Positions 9,566-19,337 of a DNA stretch of 64,000 nt are shown here, piece after piece. The stretch is from Bacillus alveayuensis (GTDB lineage Bacteria; Bacillota; Bacilli; Bacillales; Aeribacillaceae), in assembly GCA_030812955.1 (NCBI GenBank), contig JAUSTR010000001.1, forward strand, positions 620,001 to 684,000. Reading direction: 5' to 3'. The stretch's first letter is position 1. Every line of letters starts with the position of its first letter. Under the pieces are notes generated by a model. It worked only from the letters and a program-made list of their open reading frames with translations. It was not told where the DNA came from and searched no databases. The position numbers were made by a program, and so were the translations under genes.

Positions 9566-10405
9566 ATGTTAACAAGAACCGATTTCATGAGAATGAAAAA
9601 AGAAAAAGAACCGATTGTCATGATGACTGCGTATGATTATCCTTCAGCAAAACTTGTAGAAAAAGCCAATGTCGATTTAATTTTAGTCGGTGATTCACTC
9701 GGCATGGTCGTTTTAGGTTATGATTCGACTATACCTGTAACAGTAGAAGACATGATTCACCATACAAAAGCCGTGAAGAGAGGCGCAAAACATACGTTTA
9801 TCGTGACAGATATGCCATTTATGTCTTATCATATTTCAGTTGAAGATGCATTAAAAAATGCAGGAAAAATCATGCAAGAAAGCGGAGCCGATGCTGTGAA
9901 AGTGGAAGGTGCCGGCAATATTATTAACGTCATTCGCTCTTTAACAGAAGCGGGGATACCAGTTGTTGCTCATCTTGGGTTAACACCACAGGCCGTAGGG
10001 GTTCTTGGCGGATATAAAGTTCAAGGAAAAGATTCGGAAAGCGCCAAAAAGCTTGTGAAGGATGCGAAACTCGTAGAAGAGGCTGGCGCCATTGCTGTCG
10101 TGTTAGAATGTGTTCCACATCAATTGGCCAAGATCATTACGGAATCGCTTAACATTCCAACAATTGGAATCGGTGCTGGAAATGATACAGATGGACAAGT
10201 GCTCGTGTTCCATGATGTGATTGGCTACGGTGTTGAACGGACTCCAAAGTTTGTTAAGCAGTATGCGAACGTCAATGTGAATATAGGTGAAGCGTTAAAA
10301 GGTTATGTAAATGATGTGAGAAGCCGGAAGTTTCCAGCAAAAGAACATACCTTTTCCATAAAAGATGAGGTTCTTTCTTCACTGTACGGAGGAATGATGA
10401 AATGA
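9566..10405 (+). CDS. panB: 3-methyl-2-oxobutanoate hydroxymethyltransferase
   Basis: 279-residue TIM-barrel enzyme of the PanB family. Mg-binding and catalytic motifs are visible: [32 protein letters not shown] and [15 protein letters not shown]. It adds a hydroxymethyl group from methylene-tetrahydrofolate to ketoisovalerate, giving ketopantoate. Its stop overlaps the panC start by 4 bp. GAGGGGGATAAGG precedes the ATG. Confidence 0.97.
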   Translation: MLTRTDFMRMKKEKEPIVMMTAYDYPSAKLVEKANVDLILVGDSLGMVVLGYDSTIPVTVEDMIHHTKAVKRGAKHTFIVTDMPFMSYHISVEDALKNAGKIMQESGADAVKVEGAGNIINVIRSLTEAGIPVVAHLGLTPQAVGVLGGYKVQGKDSESAKKLVKDAKLVEEAGAIAVVLECVPHQLAKIITESLNIPTIGIGAGNDTDGQVLVFHDVIGYGVERTPKFVKQYANVNVNIGEALKGYVNDVRSRKFPAKEHTFSIKDEVLSSLYGGMMK

Positions 10406-11247
10406 AAGTTGTCCAGACAATCCATGAATTAAGAAAAGAAGTAGAAAGGATGAAAAAAGAGGGCCTAACGATTGGTTTTGTCCCTACAATGGGCTTTTTA
10501 CATGAAGGGCATTTAACACTCATTGAAAGAGCAAAACTAGAAAACGACCAAGTCGTTTTAAGTATTTTTGTTAATCCATTACAATTTGGACCAAATGAAG
10601 ATTTTGAAACCTATCCTAGAGATTTAAAACGTGATGAAAAGTTGGCTGCGGAAAAAGGAGTCAATCTAATATTTGCACCATCTGTCAAGGAAATGTACCC
10701 ACATGAGCTGTCCGTTTCCGTTCATGTCAAAAAACGTGTCAACGTATTATGCGGACGTAAACGGGAAGGGCATTTCGATGGTGTAGCAACCGTTTTAACG
10801 AAATTATTTCATTTGATTGAACCTAATCGTGCCTATTTCGGTATGAAAGATGCTCAGCAAGTAGCAGTTGTCGATGGATTAATTAAAGATTTTCATTTTC
10901 CGATTGAATTAGTACCAGTAGAAACGGTTCGAGAAGAAGATGGGTTAGCAAAAAGTTCCCGAAATGTTAGATTATTGCCAGAAGAGCGGAAGGAAGCACG
11001 ACATTTATACCAATCATTAATTTTGGCAAAAGAACTGATCGAATGCGGAGAGCGGAATCCAGAGACCATTATTAAAAAAATGGAAGCGTATTTAAAGGAG
11101 CATGTTCGTGGTAAAATTGACTATATTGAAATATATTCTTACCCTGAATTACTACCAATTCATACATTAAAAGGGACATTTATCATTGCTTTAGCTGTCC
11201 GCTTTCAAAATGCTCGTCTTATTGATAATATTACGATGGTTATATAA
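10402..11247 (+). CDS. panC: Pantothenate synthetase
   Basis: 281 residues, family length. The ATP-binding signature [15 protein letters not shown] (a HIGH variant) and the KMSKS-like loop AKSSRNVRL are present. It condenses pantoate and beta-alanine using ATP. Second gene of panBCD; the end of panB overlaps its start. Confidence 0.97.
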   Translation: MKVVQTIHELRKEVERMKKEGLTIGFVPTMGFLHEGHLTLIERAKLENDQVVLSIFVNPLQFGPNEDFETYPRDLKRDEKLAAEKGVNLIFAPSVKEMYPHELSVSVHVKKRVNVLCGRKREGHFDGVATVLTKLFHLIEPNRAYFGMKDAQQVAVVDGLIKDFHFPIELVPVETVREEDGLAKSSRNVRLLPEERKEARHLYQSLILAKELIECGERNPETIIKKMEAYLKEHVRGKIDYIEIYSYPELLPIHTLKGTFIIALAVRFQNARLIDNITMVI

Positions 11248-11290
11248 CATAAGAAGTGGTGACTCGGTTTAGACTGGGAGGGAGCACAAT

Positions 11291-11674
11291 ATGTTTCGTA
11301 CGATGATGAGTGCCAAAATTCATCGCGCCAGAGTAACGGAAGCGAATTTAAATTATGTCGGCAGTATTACCATTGATCAAAATATTTTAGATGCAGTTGG
11401 TATATTGCCAAATGAAAAAGTGCAAATTGTAAACAATCATAATGGAGCCCGATTTGAAACATATGTTATTTCTGGTGAAAGAGGCAGTGGGGTTATTTGT
11501 TTAAATGGTGCAGCAGCTCGGCTTGTCCAAGAAGGAGATATCGTCATTATTATATCTTATAAACTCGTTTCAGAAGAGAAAATTCATGAGCATAAACCGA
11601 AAATTGCCATTATGAACGAGAAAAATGAAATTGTTGAACTCATCGAGCAAGAACAGCCGATGAAAATTGGATAA
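11291..11674 (+). CDS. panD: Aspartate 1-decarboxylase proenzyme
   Basis: 127 residues. The self-processing site NYVGSITID is intact: cleavage between Gly24 and Ser25 yields the pyruvoyl group. The NGAAARL segment near residue 72 belongs to the active site. It supplies beta-alanine to PanC. GGGAGGGAG precedes the start. Confidence 0.97.
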   Translation: MFRTMMSAKIHRARVTEANLNYVGSITIDQNILDAVGILPNEKVQIVNNHNGARFETYVISGERGSGVICLNGAAARLVQEGDIVIIISYKLVSEEKIHEHKPKIAIMNEKNEIVELIEQEQPMKIG

Positions 11675-11805
11675 AGAAAAGTCTTGAAACTAAAAGAACA
11701 GTTTGTAGGAAAATAAAGAACAAAAGAAGCTGTGCATGATTCCGTTTAAGAGAGCTTGGCAATAGAATAGGGACTGACCGATAAGTCCTTAAAATGAATC
11801 AAGTT

Positions 11806-11827
11806 CCCCCTATTATGATAGGGGGAT
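11806..11827 (+). terminator. Hairpin after panBCD, before dinG
   Basis: Perfect stem CCCCCTAT / ATAGGGGG with a 4-base loop, then an AT-rich stretch without a clean T-run. It probably ends or weakens panBCD transcription. Confidence 0.55.
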
Positions 11828-11865
11828 ATTCTATTTATATCATACAGTCATTTTTTGAGGTGTTC

Positions 11866-14637
11866 ATGATGAATAACAAATTTGTTGTAGTAGATGTCGA
11901 AACAACTGGCAACAGACCGAAAAATGGGGATCGCATCATTCAACTAGCAATCATCGTCATTCAAGGTACAAAGATCGTTGAGCAATTTTCAAGTTTTGTA
12001 AATCCTCAAAAAGAAATACCTCCATTTATCGAACAATTAACAGGAATTTCAAATGAACTCGTGCAAAATGCCCCAACTTTTGAAGAGTTAGCCGATCATA
12101 TTTATTTGTTATTAAACGATGGGTATTTTGTCGCTCATAACGTATTTTTTGATTTTCATTTTTTACAGGAGGAGTTTAAACGCCTCCATTATCCAGAGCT
12201 TGTCAATCCAATCATTGATACAGTTGAACTCGCTAGAATTGTGTTCCCTCGAGCCAAAGGCTTTAAGCTAAAAGATCTTGCTGAATTTTTACAAATTGAA
12301 CATCTGAACCCACATCGTGCTGATCATGATGCTTTTGTTACAGCCTTATTATTGCAGCGCATATTCAATAAGTTGAAGTTCATGCCGCATGAAACATTAA
12401 AAGCTTTAAATCGCTTAACACCCCATTTCATCAGTGATGTTGAGGAAATCCTTGATGCGTTCATCAATGAGAAAATGCTTAAAATTTCACGAATAGAATA
12501 TGAGGACATCATCATTCACCGTCAAATTGCTTTTAAAAAAATGGAATGGGAAATACCGTCTCATACCCTGCCATTAGAGGAGGGAAGCTTTGAAACCTTT
12601 TATCATACATTTTATAATAACGTTCATGATGCAATGAATCCTCTTTCTTTCCATTATCAAATGCTGGCTAATAAAGTGTTGGAAGCTTATGAAACGAATC
12701 AGCATGCATTAATTGAGATAAATAAAGGAATCGAAAAAACGGTTTCGTATTTGCTCCCTGCTATTTTTTTTGCTCTTACACAAAATAAACAAATAACGGT
12801 TGCGACATCTTCCCTTTATTTAATGGAACAAATAAAAAATGAAATCGTACCTTTCATGGAAAGAGGAATGAAAAGACGAGTTGCTGTTTCTACACTAAAA
12901 GGAAGCCGCAACTACTTATGCTTAAATAAATTTGAAAGAGCCTTGAAAGAAGATGATAAAAATTATGATGTTGTAATAACAAAGGCGCAAATATTAGTGT
13001 GGTTATTAGAAACGGAAACGGGTGATGTCGATGAACTAAACTTAAGTTCTGGGGGCATACGTTTTTGGGATAGAATTCATGCAGATGCAAAACACCAACG
13101 ACATCCGTGGAGGTCATTTTCTTATTATGATCATGCTTTAAATCGAGCGAAACGTTCACATATCGTGTTAACGAATCATGCGATGTTAATGGCCGATACA
13201 TGTAAAGGACGAAAACAATTCAATGAAAGTCATTATTTGGTTATTGATGAAGCCCACTTATTTGAACGCGCTTGCATCCAAAATACTGGAAGAAAATTGG
13301 AATATTCTTCATTAATATATCGTTTACAGCGATTAAATGAGTTCATTAGCAAACTAAAACCAATTGTTCTTAATCATTTCGAAAAACATTCATTACAAAA
13401 TGAAGAAGCAATGCTAAGAGAGATGATGGAGCAATTAAATGAACTGTTTACCCTTATCCATGATTATGTGAAAAGAAAAAAGAAAAACGAAGATATGAAT
13501 ATTTATCGGTATCGATTACAAGCTGTGAAAGAGAAAGGAAAACGGTGGACGGCAATTATTGAATTAGTCCAAAAATATCAGTTTCTAATCAATGACTTCT
13601 TACAATCCATGTATAAACAGCATGATGTATTCGAAAAAATAAAAGAGAAGCAAATATTGAGTGATGATCTAACTGCCGCTTTCAATGATTATTTTTCATA
13701 TATGGAATATTTCCACGAGCTGCAAAATGATTTTCATTATTTCTTTTTCATTTCACAACACGAAATCGTCACATGGATTGAAATCGAAGCAAAAGGAGCA
13801 AAAAATGCAGTAAAAATCTTTTCTCAACCCATTTCCGTTTCTAGTTATTTAGCTGATGAATTTTTTTCCAAAAAGAAAAGTGTTATTTTGATTTCTAATG
13901 CTTTAACGGTAGCAGGATCCTTTGATTATTATATGAAACGGCTCGGTTTACAAGATTTTTATCCGATGACCATTCAACTTTTAGGAAGCGCAAGGGACAA
14001 AAAAAGGATGAAATTGTTGATTCCAATAGATTTTCCATTTATTCAAGAGGTAGATGAAGATGTTTATACGTCACATGTCGCAACAAGTATTACGCATATT
14101 GTGAAACGTATAAATGGGAAAACAGTCGTTTTATTTTCTTCATTCGAGATGTTAAAAAATACGTATGAAAAAATAAAGGATTTAATGGAGCAGGAAGGGA
14201 TGTTTATATTTGGACAAGGAATCAATGGAAGTAGTCCACAAAAAGTGATCAAAGCGTTTGAACCATTTGAAAAAGGCATATTTTTAAGCACAACAAGTTT
14301 TTGGAATTCGATTGATATTCCAATGAAAGAAATTAAGACGATGATTGTTGTCCGCCTTCCTTTTTCTTCTCCAAATGATCCCATTGTTTCAGCGAATTGC
14401 GATCAGTTAACTCGAATTGGAAAAAATCCGTTTTATGAATATTCCTTGCCTGAAGCGGTCATACGTCTCAAACAAGGAATACAACAAACGCTTTCTTTTA
14501 ATGAAAATGTCACAATGTTCGTTTTGGATAAACGATTGACATCTTCTACATATCGCAAGTACTTTCTAAGTTCACTAGAAGTGGAAGCGATGATCGAAAA
14601 GCCGTTCTATGATTTACTTCAAATTGCTTTAGATTAG
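11866..14637 (+). CDS. dinG: DinG-family 3'-5' exonuclease with a degenerate helicase domain
   Basis: About 923 residues. The first 180 form a DEDDh exonuclease: VDVETTGNRP, then NVFFDFHFL and HRADHDAFVTA, all with their acidic residues. The XPD/DinG-like motor has lost key motifs: the Walker A position reads EINKGIEKT instead of a GxGKT loop, and motif VI reads QGIQQT where YpvA has GRLIR. Walker B (IDEAHLFER) remains. Only one Cys stands where four would hold an Fe-S cluster. It resembles S. aureus DinG, known to be a nuclease without helicase activity. The start is the ATG after TGAGGTG. Confidence 0.88.
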   Translation: MMNNKFVVVDVETTGNRPKNGDRIIQLAIIVIQGTKIVEQFSSFVNPQKEIPPFIEQLTGISNELVQNAPTFEELADHIYLLLNDGYFVAHNVFFDFHFLQEEFKRLHYPELVNPIIDTVELARIVFPRAKGFKLKDLAEFLQIEHLNPHRADHDAFVTALLLQRIFNKLKFMPHETLKALNRLTPHFISDVEEILDAFINEKMLKISRIEYEDIIIHRQIAFKKMEWEIPSHTLPLEEGSFETFYHTFYNNVHDAMNPLSFHYQMLANKVLEAYETNQHALIEINKGIEKTVSYLLPAIFFALTQNKQITVATSSLYLMEQIKNEIVPFMERGMKRRVAVSTLKGSRNYLCLNKFERALKEDDKNYDVVITKAQILVWLLETETGDVDELNLSSGGIRFWDRIHADAKHQRHPWRSFSYYDHALNRAKRSHIVLTNHAMLMADTCKGRKQFNESHYLVIDEAHLFERACIQNTGRKLEYSSLIYRLQRLNEFISKLKPIVLNHFEKHSLQNEEAMLREMMEQLNELFTLIHDYVKRKKKNEDMNIYRYRLQAVKEKGKRWTAIIELVQKYQFLINDFLQSMYKQHDVFEKIKEKQILSDDLTAAFNDYFSYMEYFHELQNDFHYFFFISQHEIVTWIEIEAKGAKNAVKIFSQPISVSSYLADEFFSKKKSVILISNALTVAGSFDYYMKRLGLQDFYPMTIQLLGSARDKKRMKLLIPIDFPFIQEVDEDVYTSHVATSITHIVKRINGKTVVLFSSFEMLKNTYEKIKDLMEQEGMFIFGQGINGSSPQKVIKAFEPFEKGIFLSTTSFWNSIDIPMKEIKTMIVVRLPFSSPNDPIVSANCDQLTRIGKNPFYEYSLPEAVIRLKQGIQQTLSFNENVTMFVLDKRLTSSTYRKYFLSSLEVEAMIEKPFYDLLQIALD

Positions 14638-14652
14638 AAGGTGTATTGTGCA

Positions 14653-15522
14653 TGGAGGGAATGTTTTTTGAAAAAATGGTTATTTTTCCTCATCATATGT
14701 TTATTAACGGTTTATGGCTATGAAAAGCCTCCGACGAACGTAGAAACGGATATTGAAAAAGTCGATTTAAAGCTTCGTGAAAATGAAATCGGCATAACAT
14801 TTATCGATTTAACAAGTGGTGAAGCGACATTAATCCAACATGGAAATAGGAAAAATGTCCTGATCAATACTGGTGGACCGAATACGTTCAAACAATTAAA
14901 AAAAATATTAGATATGTTTAATGTTCATGAAATCAATACGCTCATTATTACGAAAGATGACGAACAATATATCGCGAATACAAAAAACTTAATAAAACAT
15001 TATCGTATTCAAAAATTTGCAACAGGCCAACATTTGCTTGCGAAAAGCCAATTGAACAATAAGTTAAAGGTTGCGAAATGGGAAACGTGGAAGACGAATG
15101 AAACAATAGAGCTTCTGCCTAGTTTGACCATTCAAGTTGTTCATGATGATTTTCATTCAAATAAACATTTAGGACTTGATTTATTAATGAAATTTCACAA
15201 ACATAACATTTTGTATATGACATCAGCAGATCAGCAATTAGAAACATTTTTATTACAAAAACCTCTTTCTGATGTTAATATTTTGAAAGTTGCTCATTTT
15301 GGAGATAAAAATGGTACTTCAAAGCCATTTGTAGATCATGTAGACCCGCAAGTTGCGATTATTTTTCGTAAAAAAAATGAATGGCCAAGCCAGGATGTCA
15401 TTGAAAGATTGTACCAAACGTGGATTGATATTTACCCGACAAAACAATTCGGGACGATTGCGATTAAAATGGATGAAACTTTATATGAAGTCATTCCACT
15501 TTCGTTTGAAAGCTCATTTTAA
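14653..15522 (+). CDS. Secreted metallo-beta-lactamase-fold protein lacking the metal site
   Basis: About 290 residues with an N-terminal signal or anchor segment. The order of motifs follows the C-terminal domain of ComEC: a GEATLIQHGNRKNVLINTGG strand-turn, a shifted metal site, and VLKxxHxG (here ILKVAHFGDKNGTSKPF). The HxHxDH ligands are replaced by ITKDDEQYIAN and the HHGS motif by HFGD, so it probably does not bind the usual metals. The start is uncertain: the first in-frame codon is ATG 14641, and ATG 14653 follows a GTG-rich stretch. It follows dinG by a few bases, which is not the B. subtilis arrangement. Confidence 0.7.
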   Translation, partial: WRECFLKKWLFFLIICLLTVYGYEKPPTNVETDIEKVDLKLRENEIGITFIDLTSGEATLIQHGNRKNVLINTGGPNTFKQLKKILDMFNVHEINTLIITKDDEQYIANTKNLIKHYRIQKFATGQHLLAKSQLNNKLKVAKWETWKTNETIELLPSLTIQVVHDDFHSNKHLGLDLLMKFHKHNILYMTSADQQLETFLLQKPLSDVNILKVAHFGDKNGTSKPFVDHVDPQVAIIFRKKNEWPSQDVIERLYQTWIDIYPTKQFGTIAIKMDETLYEVIPLSFESSF

Positions 15523-15573
15523 ACTTACCATTTTTGATTGAATAAGACGCATGATCTTGATGATTAAAGACTA

Positions 15574-15637
15574 AAGCTATCGTACAAGTTTGCCTATAAC
15601 AGTTGAAAAGCTATACAACAAGCATTTAGAAAAGAGA
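15574..15637 (+). mobile_element. Decayed short MITE copy
   Basis: The stretch GTTGAAAAGCTATACAACAA and the nearby AGAAAAGAGA match the right arm of the MITE family found intact elsewhere in the window. The left end is worn and no target duplication can be seen, so this is an old copy of the short type. Confidence 0.6.
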
Positions 15638-15646
15638 GTACGTAAA

Positions 15647-15680
15647 AAACCTGTGCTAAAACAGCACAGGTTTAAAAAAG
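15647..15680. terminator. Strong hairpin after the MBL-fold gene
   Basis: Perfect 11-bp stem AAACCTGTGCT / AGCACAGGTTT with a 5-base loop. The T-run is on the minus-strand side, so as a plus-strand terminator it is imperfect. Confidence 0.6.
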
Positions 15681-15739
15681 GTGTGGACTAGGAGAAATTT
15701 TATTTAATCAAAGCTCATAAAGCTGATATAATGGGTACT

Positions 15740-15766
15740 GATACAACATGTAAAGATTGTTGTATC
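15740..15766 (+). promoter_or_regulatory. Perfect inverted repeat in the ypmA upstream region
   Basis: GATACAACA / TGTTGTATC, a 9-bp perfect palindrome with a 9-base loop, eight bases after a TATAAT box (15727-15732). It is not followed by a T-run. It could be an operator or an RNA hairpin in the leader. Confidence 0.5.
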
Positions 15767-15833
15767 GTTATTTTCACCGATTACAATCCGAATTATTAGT
15801 CACAAATATTGTTTTTCGTAGGAGGAATCGACT

Positions 15834-16004
15834 ATGGAAAGTAAAATTGAAGTTTTATCTACAGTAAAGGTTGAACATTCGGATGATTTGTATAAAATTG
15901 TCGATTTATTAAACCGTACATTAAAACGTCAAGATTTAATGTTTGGTTTAGCTCTAGATGAAAATGATAAAAGCAAAGCTATTTTTACGATCTATCGAAC
16001 ATAA
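15834..16004 (+). CDS. ypmA: Conserved small protein YpmA
   Basis: 56 residues, ending FTIYRT, preceded by the strong site AGGAGG. Size and position just before ypmB match YpmA of B. subtilis. It is a small soluble alpha/beta protein with no known function. It probably shares a transcript with ypmB and aspB. Confidence 0.85.
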   Translation: MESKIEVLSTVKVEHSDDLYKIVDLLNRTLKRQDLMFGLALDENDKSKAIFTIYRT

Positions 16005-16018
16005 TTCGGTGATGATCG

Positions 16019-16531
16019 ATGAGTAGAAAAACGATTGTTACACTTATCATAAGTACCATTTTAATCGTCTGTCTGATCACAATTGGATGGATTTACCGCT
16101 CGGCTATGGATGATAAAATGATGGGACACACGTGGGCGGAGGAAGTTGCAAAAGAAAATGGTATCAAAAATATAAAGAATATATCGACATATTACAGTGA
16201 TCACGCTTATTATATTGTAGCAGGGTCCAATGACAAAAGTGAACATGTATATGCTTTTATTCCGAAAGATCGACCTGAAGATATATTAACCATTAAAGAA
16301 AAAGATGGCCTTTCGAAAGATGACGTGTTAAAATTAGTATTTTCATTTGATGAGGAAAAAAAACCACAAGAAATCATTTCAATTTCTTTAGGCTATGATG
16401 ATTCCAAAACTCCGAAATGGGATATACCGGTTTGGGAGGTCCGCTATATTGACCAAAAAAACCGTTATACATATTTCATTGTAAGTTTCACTGATCCACA
16501 AGTTTACAAATCATACAGTATCCAACAATAA
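16019..16531 (+). CDS. ypmB: YpmB-like membrane-anchored protein (DUF5590)
   Basis: 170 residues: one N-terminal membrane helix (about 6-26), then an extracytoplasmic domain with two PepSY-like repeats. Position between ypmA and aspB matches B. subtilis YpmB. The function is unknown; PepSY-like domains are often regulatory or inhibitory, which is inference here. It ends 13 bp before aspB. Confidence 0.85.
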   Translation: MSRKTIVTLIISTILIVCLITIGWIYRSAMDDKMMGHTWAEEVAKENGIKNIKNISTYYSDHAYYIVAGSNDKSEHVYAFIPKDRPEDILTIKEKDGLSKDDVLKLVFSFDEEKKPQEIISISLGYDDSKTPKWDIPVWEVRYIDQKNRYTYFIVSFTDPQVYKSYSIQQ

Positions 16532-16544
16532 GGGGGACTAATTC

Positions 16545-17729
16545 ATGAACTTAGCAAAGCGAGTATCTACACTCACACCTTCTACTACTTTAGCGATTAC
16601 AGCAAAAGCGAAAGAATTAAAAGCACAGGGCTTTGATGTCATCGGTCTTGGGGCAGGTGAACCAGATTTTAATACACCTCGGCATATTATAGATGAAGCT
16701 GTAAAAGCGATGAATGAAGGATATACGAAATACACTCCTTCTGGAGGATTGGTAAGTCTTAAAGAAGCGATCATTGAAAAATTCAAGCGGGATCAACAAA
16801 TAGAGTATAAACCATCTGAAATTATTGTTTGTACAGGAGCCAAGCATGCACTTTACACATTGTTTCAAGTAATTTTAGATGAGGGCGATGAAGTCATTAT
16901 TCCAACCCCATATTGGGTGAGCTATCCAGAACAAGTTAAGCTTGCTGGTGGAAAGCCTGTGTTCGTCGAAGGCGATGAAGCCAATCATTTTAAAATCACT
17001 CCTGAGCAACTAAAAAAGGCGATAACAGCTAAAACAAAAGCCGTGATTATTAACTCGCCTAGTAATCCTACAGGAGTGCTTTATTCAGAAGAAGAATTAC
17101 TAGCACTTGGTCATGTATGCTTAGAACACGATATTCTCATTGTTTCGGATGAAATTTATGAAAAGCTCATTTATGATGGACATAAGCATGTTTCAATTGC
17201 TCAACTTTCTAAAGAATTAAAGGAAAGTACGATCATCATCAATGGAGTGTCCAAATCTCATTCGATGACAGGTTGGAGAATTGGATATGCAGCAGGAAAT
17301 GAAACCATTATTAAAGCGATGACGAATTTAGCTAGTCATAGTACATCCAATCCAACTTCAATTGCTCAGTATGCTGCAATTGCTGCATACAATGGTCCAG
17401 AAGAACCGGTAGAAGAAATGAGAAAAGCTTTTGAAGAACGCTTAAATATTATTTACGAAAAACTTATTCAAATTCCTGGCTTTTATTGTGTAAAACCACA
17501 AGGTGCTTTCTATTTATTTCCAAATGTAAAAGAAGCGGCAGAAATGACAGGATATAAAGAGGTAGATGATTTTGTGAAAGCTTTACTGGAAGAGGAAAAA
17601 GTAGCTATTGTACCTGGTTCTGGATTTGGTGCACCTAATAACGTACGTCTTTCCTACGCAACATCTCTTGAGCTTTTGGAAGAAGCAATAAAAAGAATTC
17701 GCCGTTTTGTTGAAAATCATACGAAATAA
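16545..17729 (+). CDS. aspB: Aspartate aminotransferase
   Basis: 394-residue class I aminotransferase. The pyridoxal phosphate Lys lies in NGVSKSHSMTGWRIGYAAG; NSPSNPTG and SDEIYEKL are also present. It interconverts aspartate and 2-oxoglutarate with oxaloacetate and glutamate. Preceded by AGGGGGAC. As in B. subtilis it is followed by asnS, but a terminator and new promoter separate them. Confidence 0.95.
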   Translation: MNLAKRVSTLTPSTTLAITAKAKELKAQGFDVIGLGAGEPDFNTPRHIIDEAVKAMNEGYTKYTPSGGLVSLKEAIIEKFKRDQQIEYKPSEIIVCTGAKHALYTLFQVILDEGDEVIIPTPYWVSYPEQVKLAGGKPVFVEGDEANHFKITPEQLKKAITAKTKAVIINSPSNPTGVLYSEEELLALGHVCLEHDILIVSDEIYEKLIYDGHKHVSIAQLSKELKESTIIINGVSKSHSMTGWRIGYAAGNETIIKAMTNLASHSTSNPTSIAQYAAIAAYNGPEEPVEEMRKAFEERLNIIYEKLIQIPGFYCVKPQGAFYLFPNVKEAAEMTGYKEVDDFVKALLEEEKVAIVPGSGFGAPNNVRLSYATSLELLEEAIKRIRRFVENHTK

Positions 17730-17740
17730 ATTGTTTGAAA

Positions 17741-17778
17741 AAGGGTTAACTGAAGCCTTTGCTTTAAGTTAGCCCTTT
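17741..17778 (+). terminator. Terminator of ypmA-ypmB-aspB
   Basis: Stem AAGGGTTAACT / AGTTAGCCCTT with one G-U pair, a loop of about 15 bases, then a T-rich tail. Confidence 0.75.
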
Positions 17779-17793
17779 CATTTTCTAAACGAT

Positions 17794-17822
17794 TTGAATC
17801 AAAACTTGGACAATTGTATAAT
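17794..17822 (+). promoter_or_regulatory. Sigma-A promoter of asnS
   Basis: TTGAAT, 17-bp spacer, TATAAT, ending 54 bp before the asnS start. No T-box specifier structure fits in the short leader. Confidence 0.7.
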
Positions 17823-17876
17823 AGAAAAGTGTTGTATACATAGTGATGTAGTTTCGATTTTGGAGGGAATAAATAA

Positions 17877-19169
17877 GTGAAAACAACAATTTCAGAAGTA
17901 TATAAATTTGTGGATCAAGAAATAACGATCGGCGCTTGGCTAGCGAATAAACGCTCAAGCGGCAAAATAGCCTTCTTGCAATTGCGGGATGGAACAGGCT
18001 TTATTCAAGGAGTCGTCGTCAAATCAGAAGTAGACGAGGAAGTTTTTCAGAAAGCCAAAACCATTACACAAGAAACATCCTTATACGTAACAGGTGTCGT
18101 TCGTGAAGATAAACGTTCACCATTTGGTTACGAACTTGGTGTTACGAATATTGAAATTATTCATGAATCTGTAGGCTATCCTATTACACCGAAGGAGCAC
18201 GGCACCGAATTTTTAATGGACAATCGTCATTTATGGCTTCGTTCCAAAAGACAGCATGCGATTATGAAAATCCGAAATGAACTCATTCGCTCAACGTATG
18301 AGTTCTTTAATGAACGAGGCTTTGTAAAAATAGATGCACCTATTTTAACGGGAAGTGCTCCAGAAGGCACAACGGAATTATTTCATACTAAATATTTTGA
18401 CGAGGATGCCTATTTATCTCAAAGCGGACAGCTTTATATGGAAGCGGCGGCAATGGCATTAGGAAAAGTATTTTCATTCGGTCCGACTTTCCGTGCTGAA
18501 AAATCGAAAACACGACGTCACCTTATTGAATTTTGGATGATTGAACCAGAAATGGCTTTTTATGAATTTGAAGATAATTTGAAAATTCAAGAGGAATACG
18601 TCACCCATATTGTACAGTCAGTATTAAAAAATTGCCCATTACCATTAAAAACGCTTGAACGTGACACAACGATATTAGAAAAAGTGAAAGCGCCATTTCC
18701 ACGCATCACTTATGATGAAGCGATTCAATTATTACATGAAAAAGGCTTTGATGATATAAAGTGGGGAGATGATTTTGGGGCGCCGCATGAAACAGCTATC
18801 GCGGAATCGTTCGATAAACCTGTGTTTATTACCCATTATCCGACTTCACTAAAACCATTTTATATGCAGCCAGATCCAAATCGCGAAGACGTTGTTTTAT
18901 GTGCAGATTTAATTGCTCCTGAAGGATACGGGGAAATTATTGGTGGCTCACAGCGTATTCATGATTACGAACTGTTGAAAAAGAGATTAGAGGAGCACAA
19001 TTTAGATTTCGATGCGTATAAATGGTATTTAGAACTGCGCCAATACGGATCAGTTCCTCATTCAGGTTTTGGCCTTGGCTTGGAACGTACTGTGGCATGG
19101 ATTAGCGGTGTTGAACATGTTCGTGAAACGATTCCATTCCCACGTTTGTTAAATCGTTTATATCCATAA
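17877..19169 (+). CDS. asnS: Asparaginyl-tRNA synthetase
   Basis: 430-residue class IIb synthetase. An N-terminal OB fold (about 1-110) binds the anticodon. The catalytic domain has motif 2 ([19 protein letters not shown]) and motif 3 ([13 protein letters not shown]). Starts with GTG after GGAGGG. The residue pattern and the aspB-asnS-dnaD order support Asn over Asp specificity. Confidence 0.95.
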   Translation: MKTTISEVYKFVDQEITIGAWLANKRSSGKIAFLQLRDGTGFIQGVVVKSEVDEEVFQKAKTITQETSLYVTGVVREDKRSPFGYELGVTNIEIIHESVGYPITPKEHGTEFLMDNRHLWLRSKRQHAIMKIRNELIRSTYEFFNERGFVKIDAPILTGSAPEGTTELFHTKYFDEDAYLSQSGQLYMEAAAMALGKVFSFGPTFRAEKSKTRRHLIEFWMIEPEMAFYEFEDNLKIQEEYVTHIVQSVLKNCPLPLKTLERDTTILEKVKAPFPRITYDEAIQLLHEKGFDDIKWGDDFGAPHETAIAESFDKPVFITHYPTSLKPFYMQPDPNREDVVLCADLIAPEGYGEIIGGSQRIHDYELLKKRLEEHNLDFDAYKWYLELRQYGSVPHSGFGLGLERTVAWISGVEHVRETIPFPRLLNRLYP

Positions 19170-19176
19170 TTAAACT

Positions 19177-19203
19177 AAAAACCTCCAAATATTGGGGGTT
19201 TTA
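19177..19203 (+). terminator. Terminator of asnS
   Basis: AAAACCTCC / GGGGGTTTT hairpin with a T tail shortly after the asnS stop. Confidence 0.75.
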
Positions 19204-19337
19204 ATTTGTAACAAAGCCAAAATGAAAGGTATTGGTCCACTGAATGAAAGCTTTTATGGGCAGTCTTGGTTTCGTTTGATTTTTAAGTTATAACATTTTA
19301 TCAATGGACATGATATACTTACTTTGAGGTGTCTTGG

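Noticed and set aside
17823..17876. T-box in front of asnS
   Set aside because: The leader is only about 50 nt, too short for a T-box.
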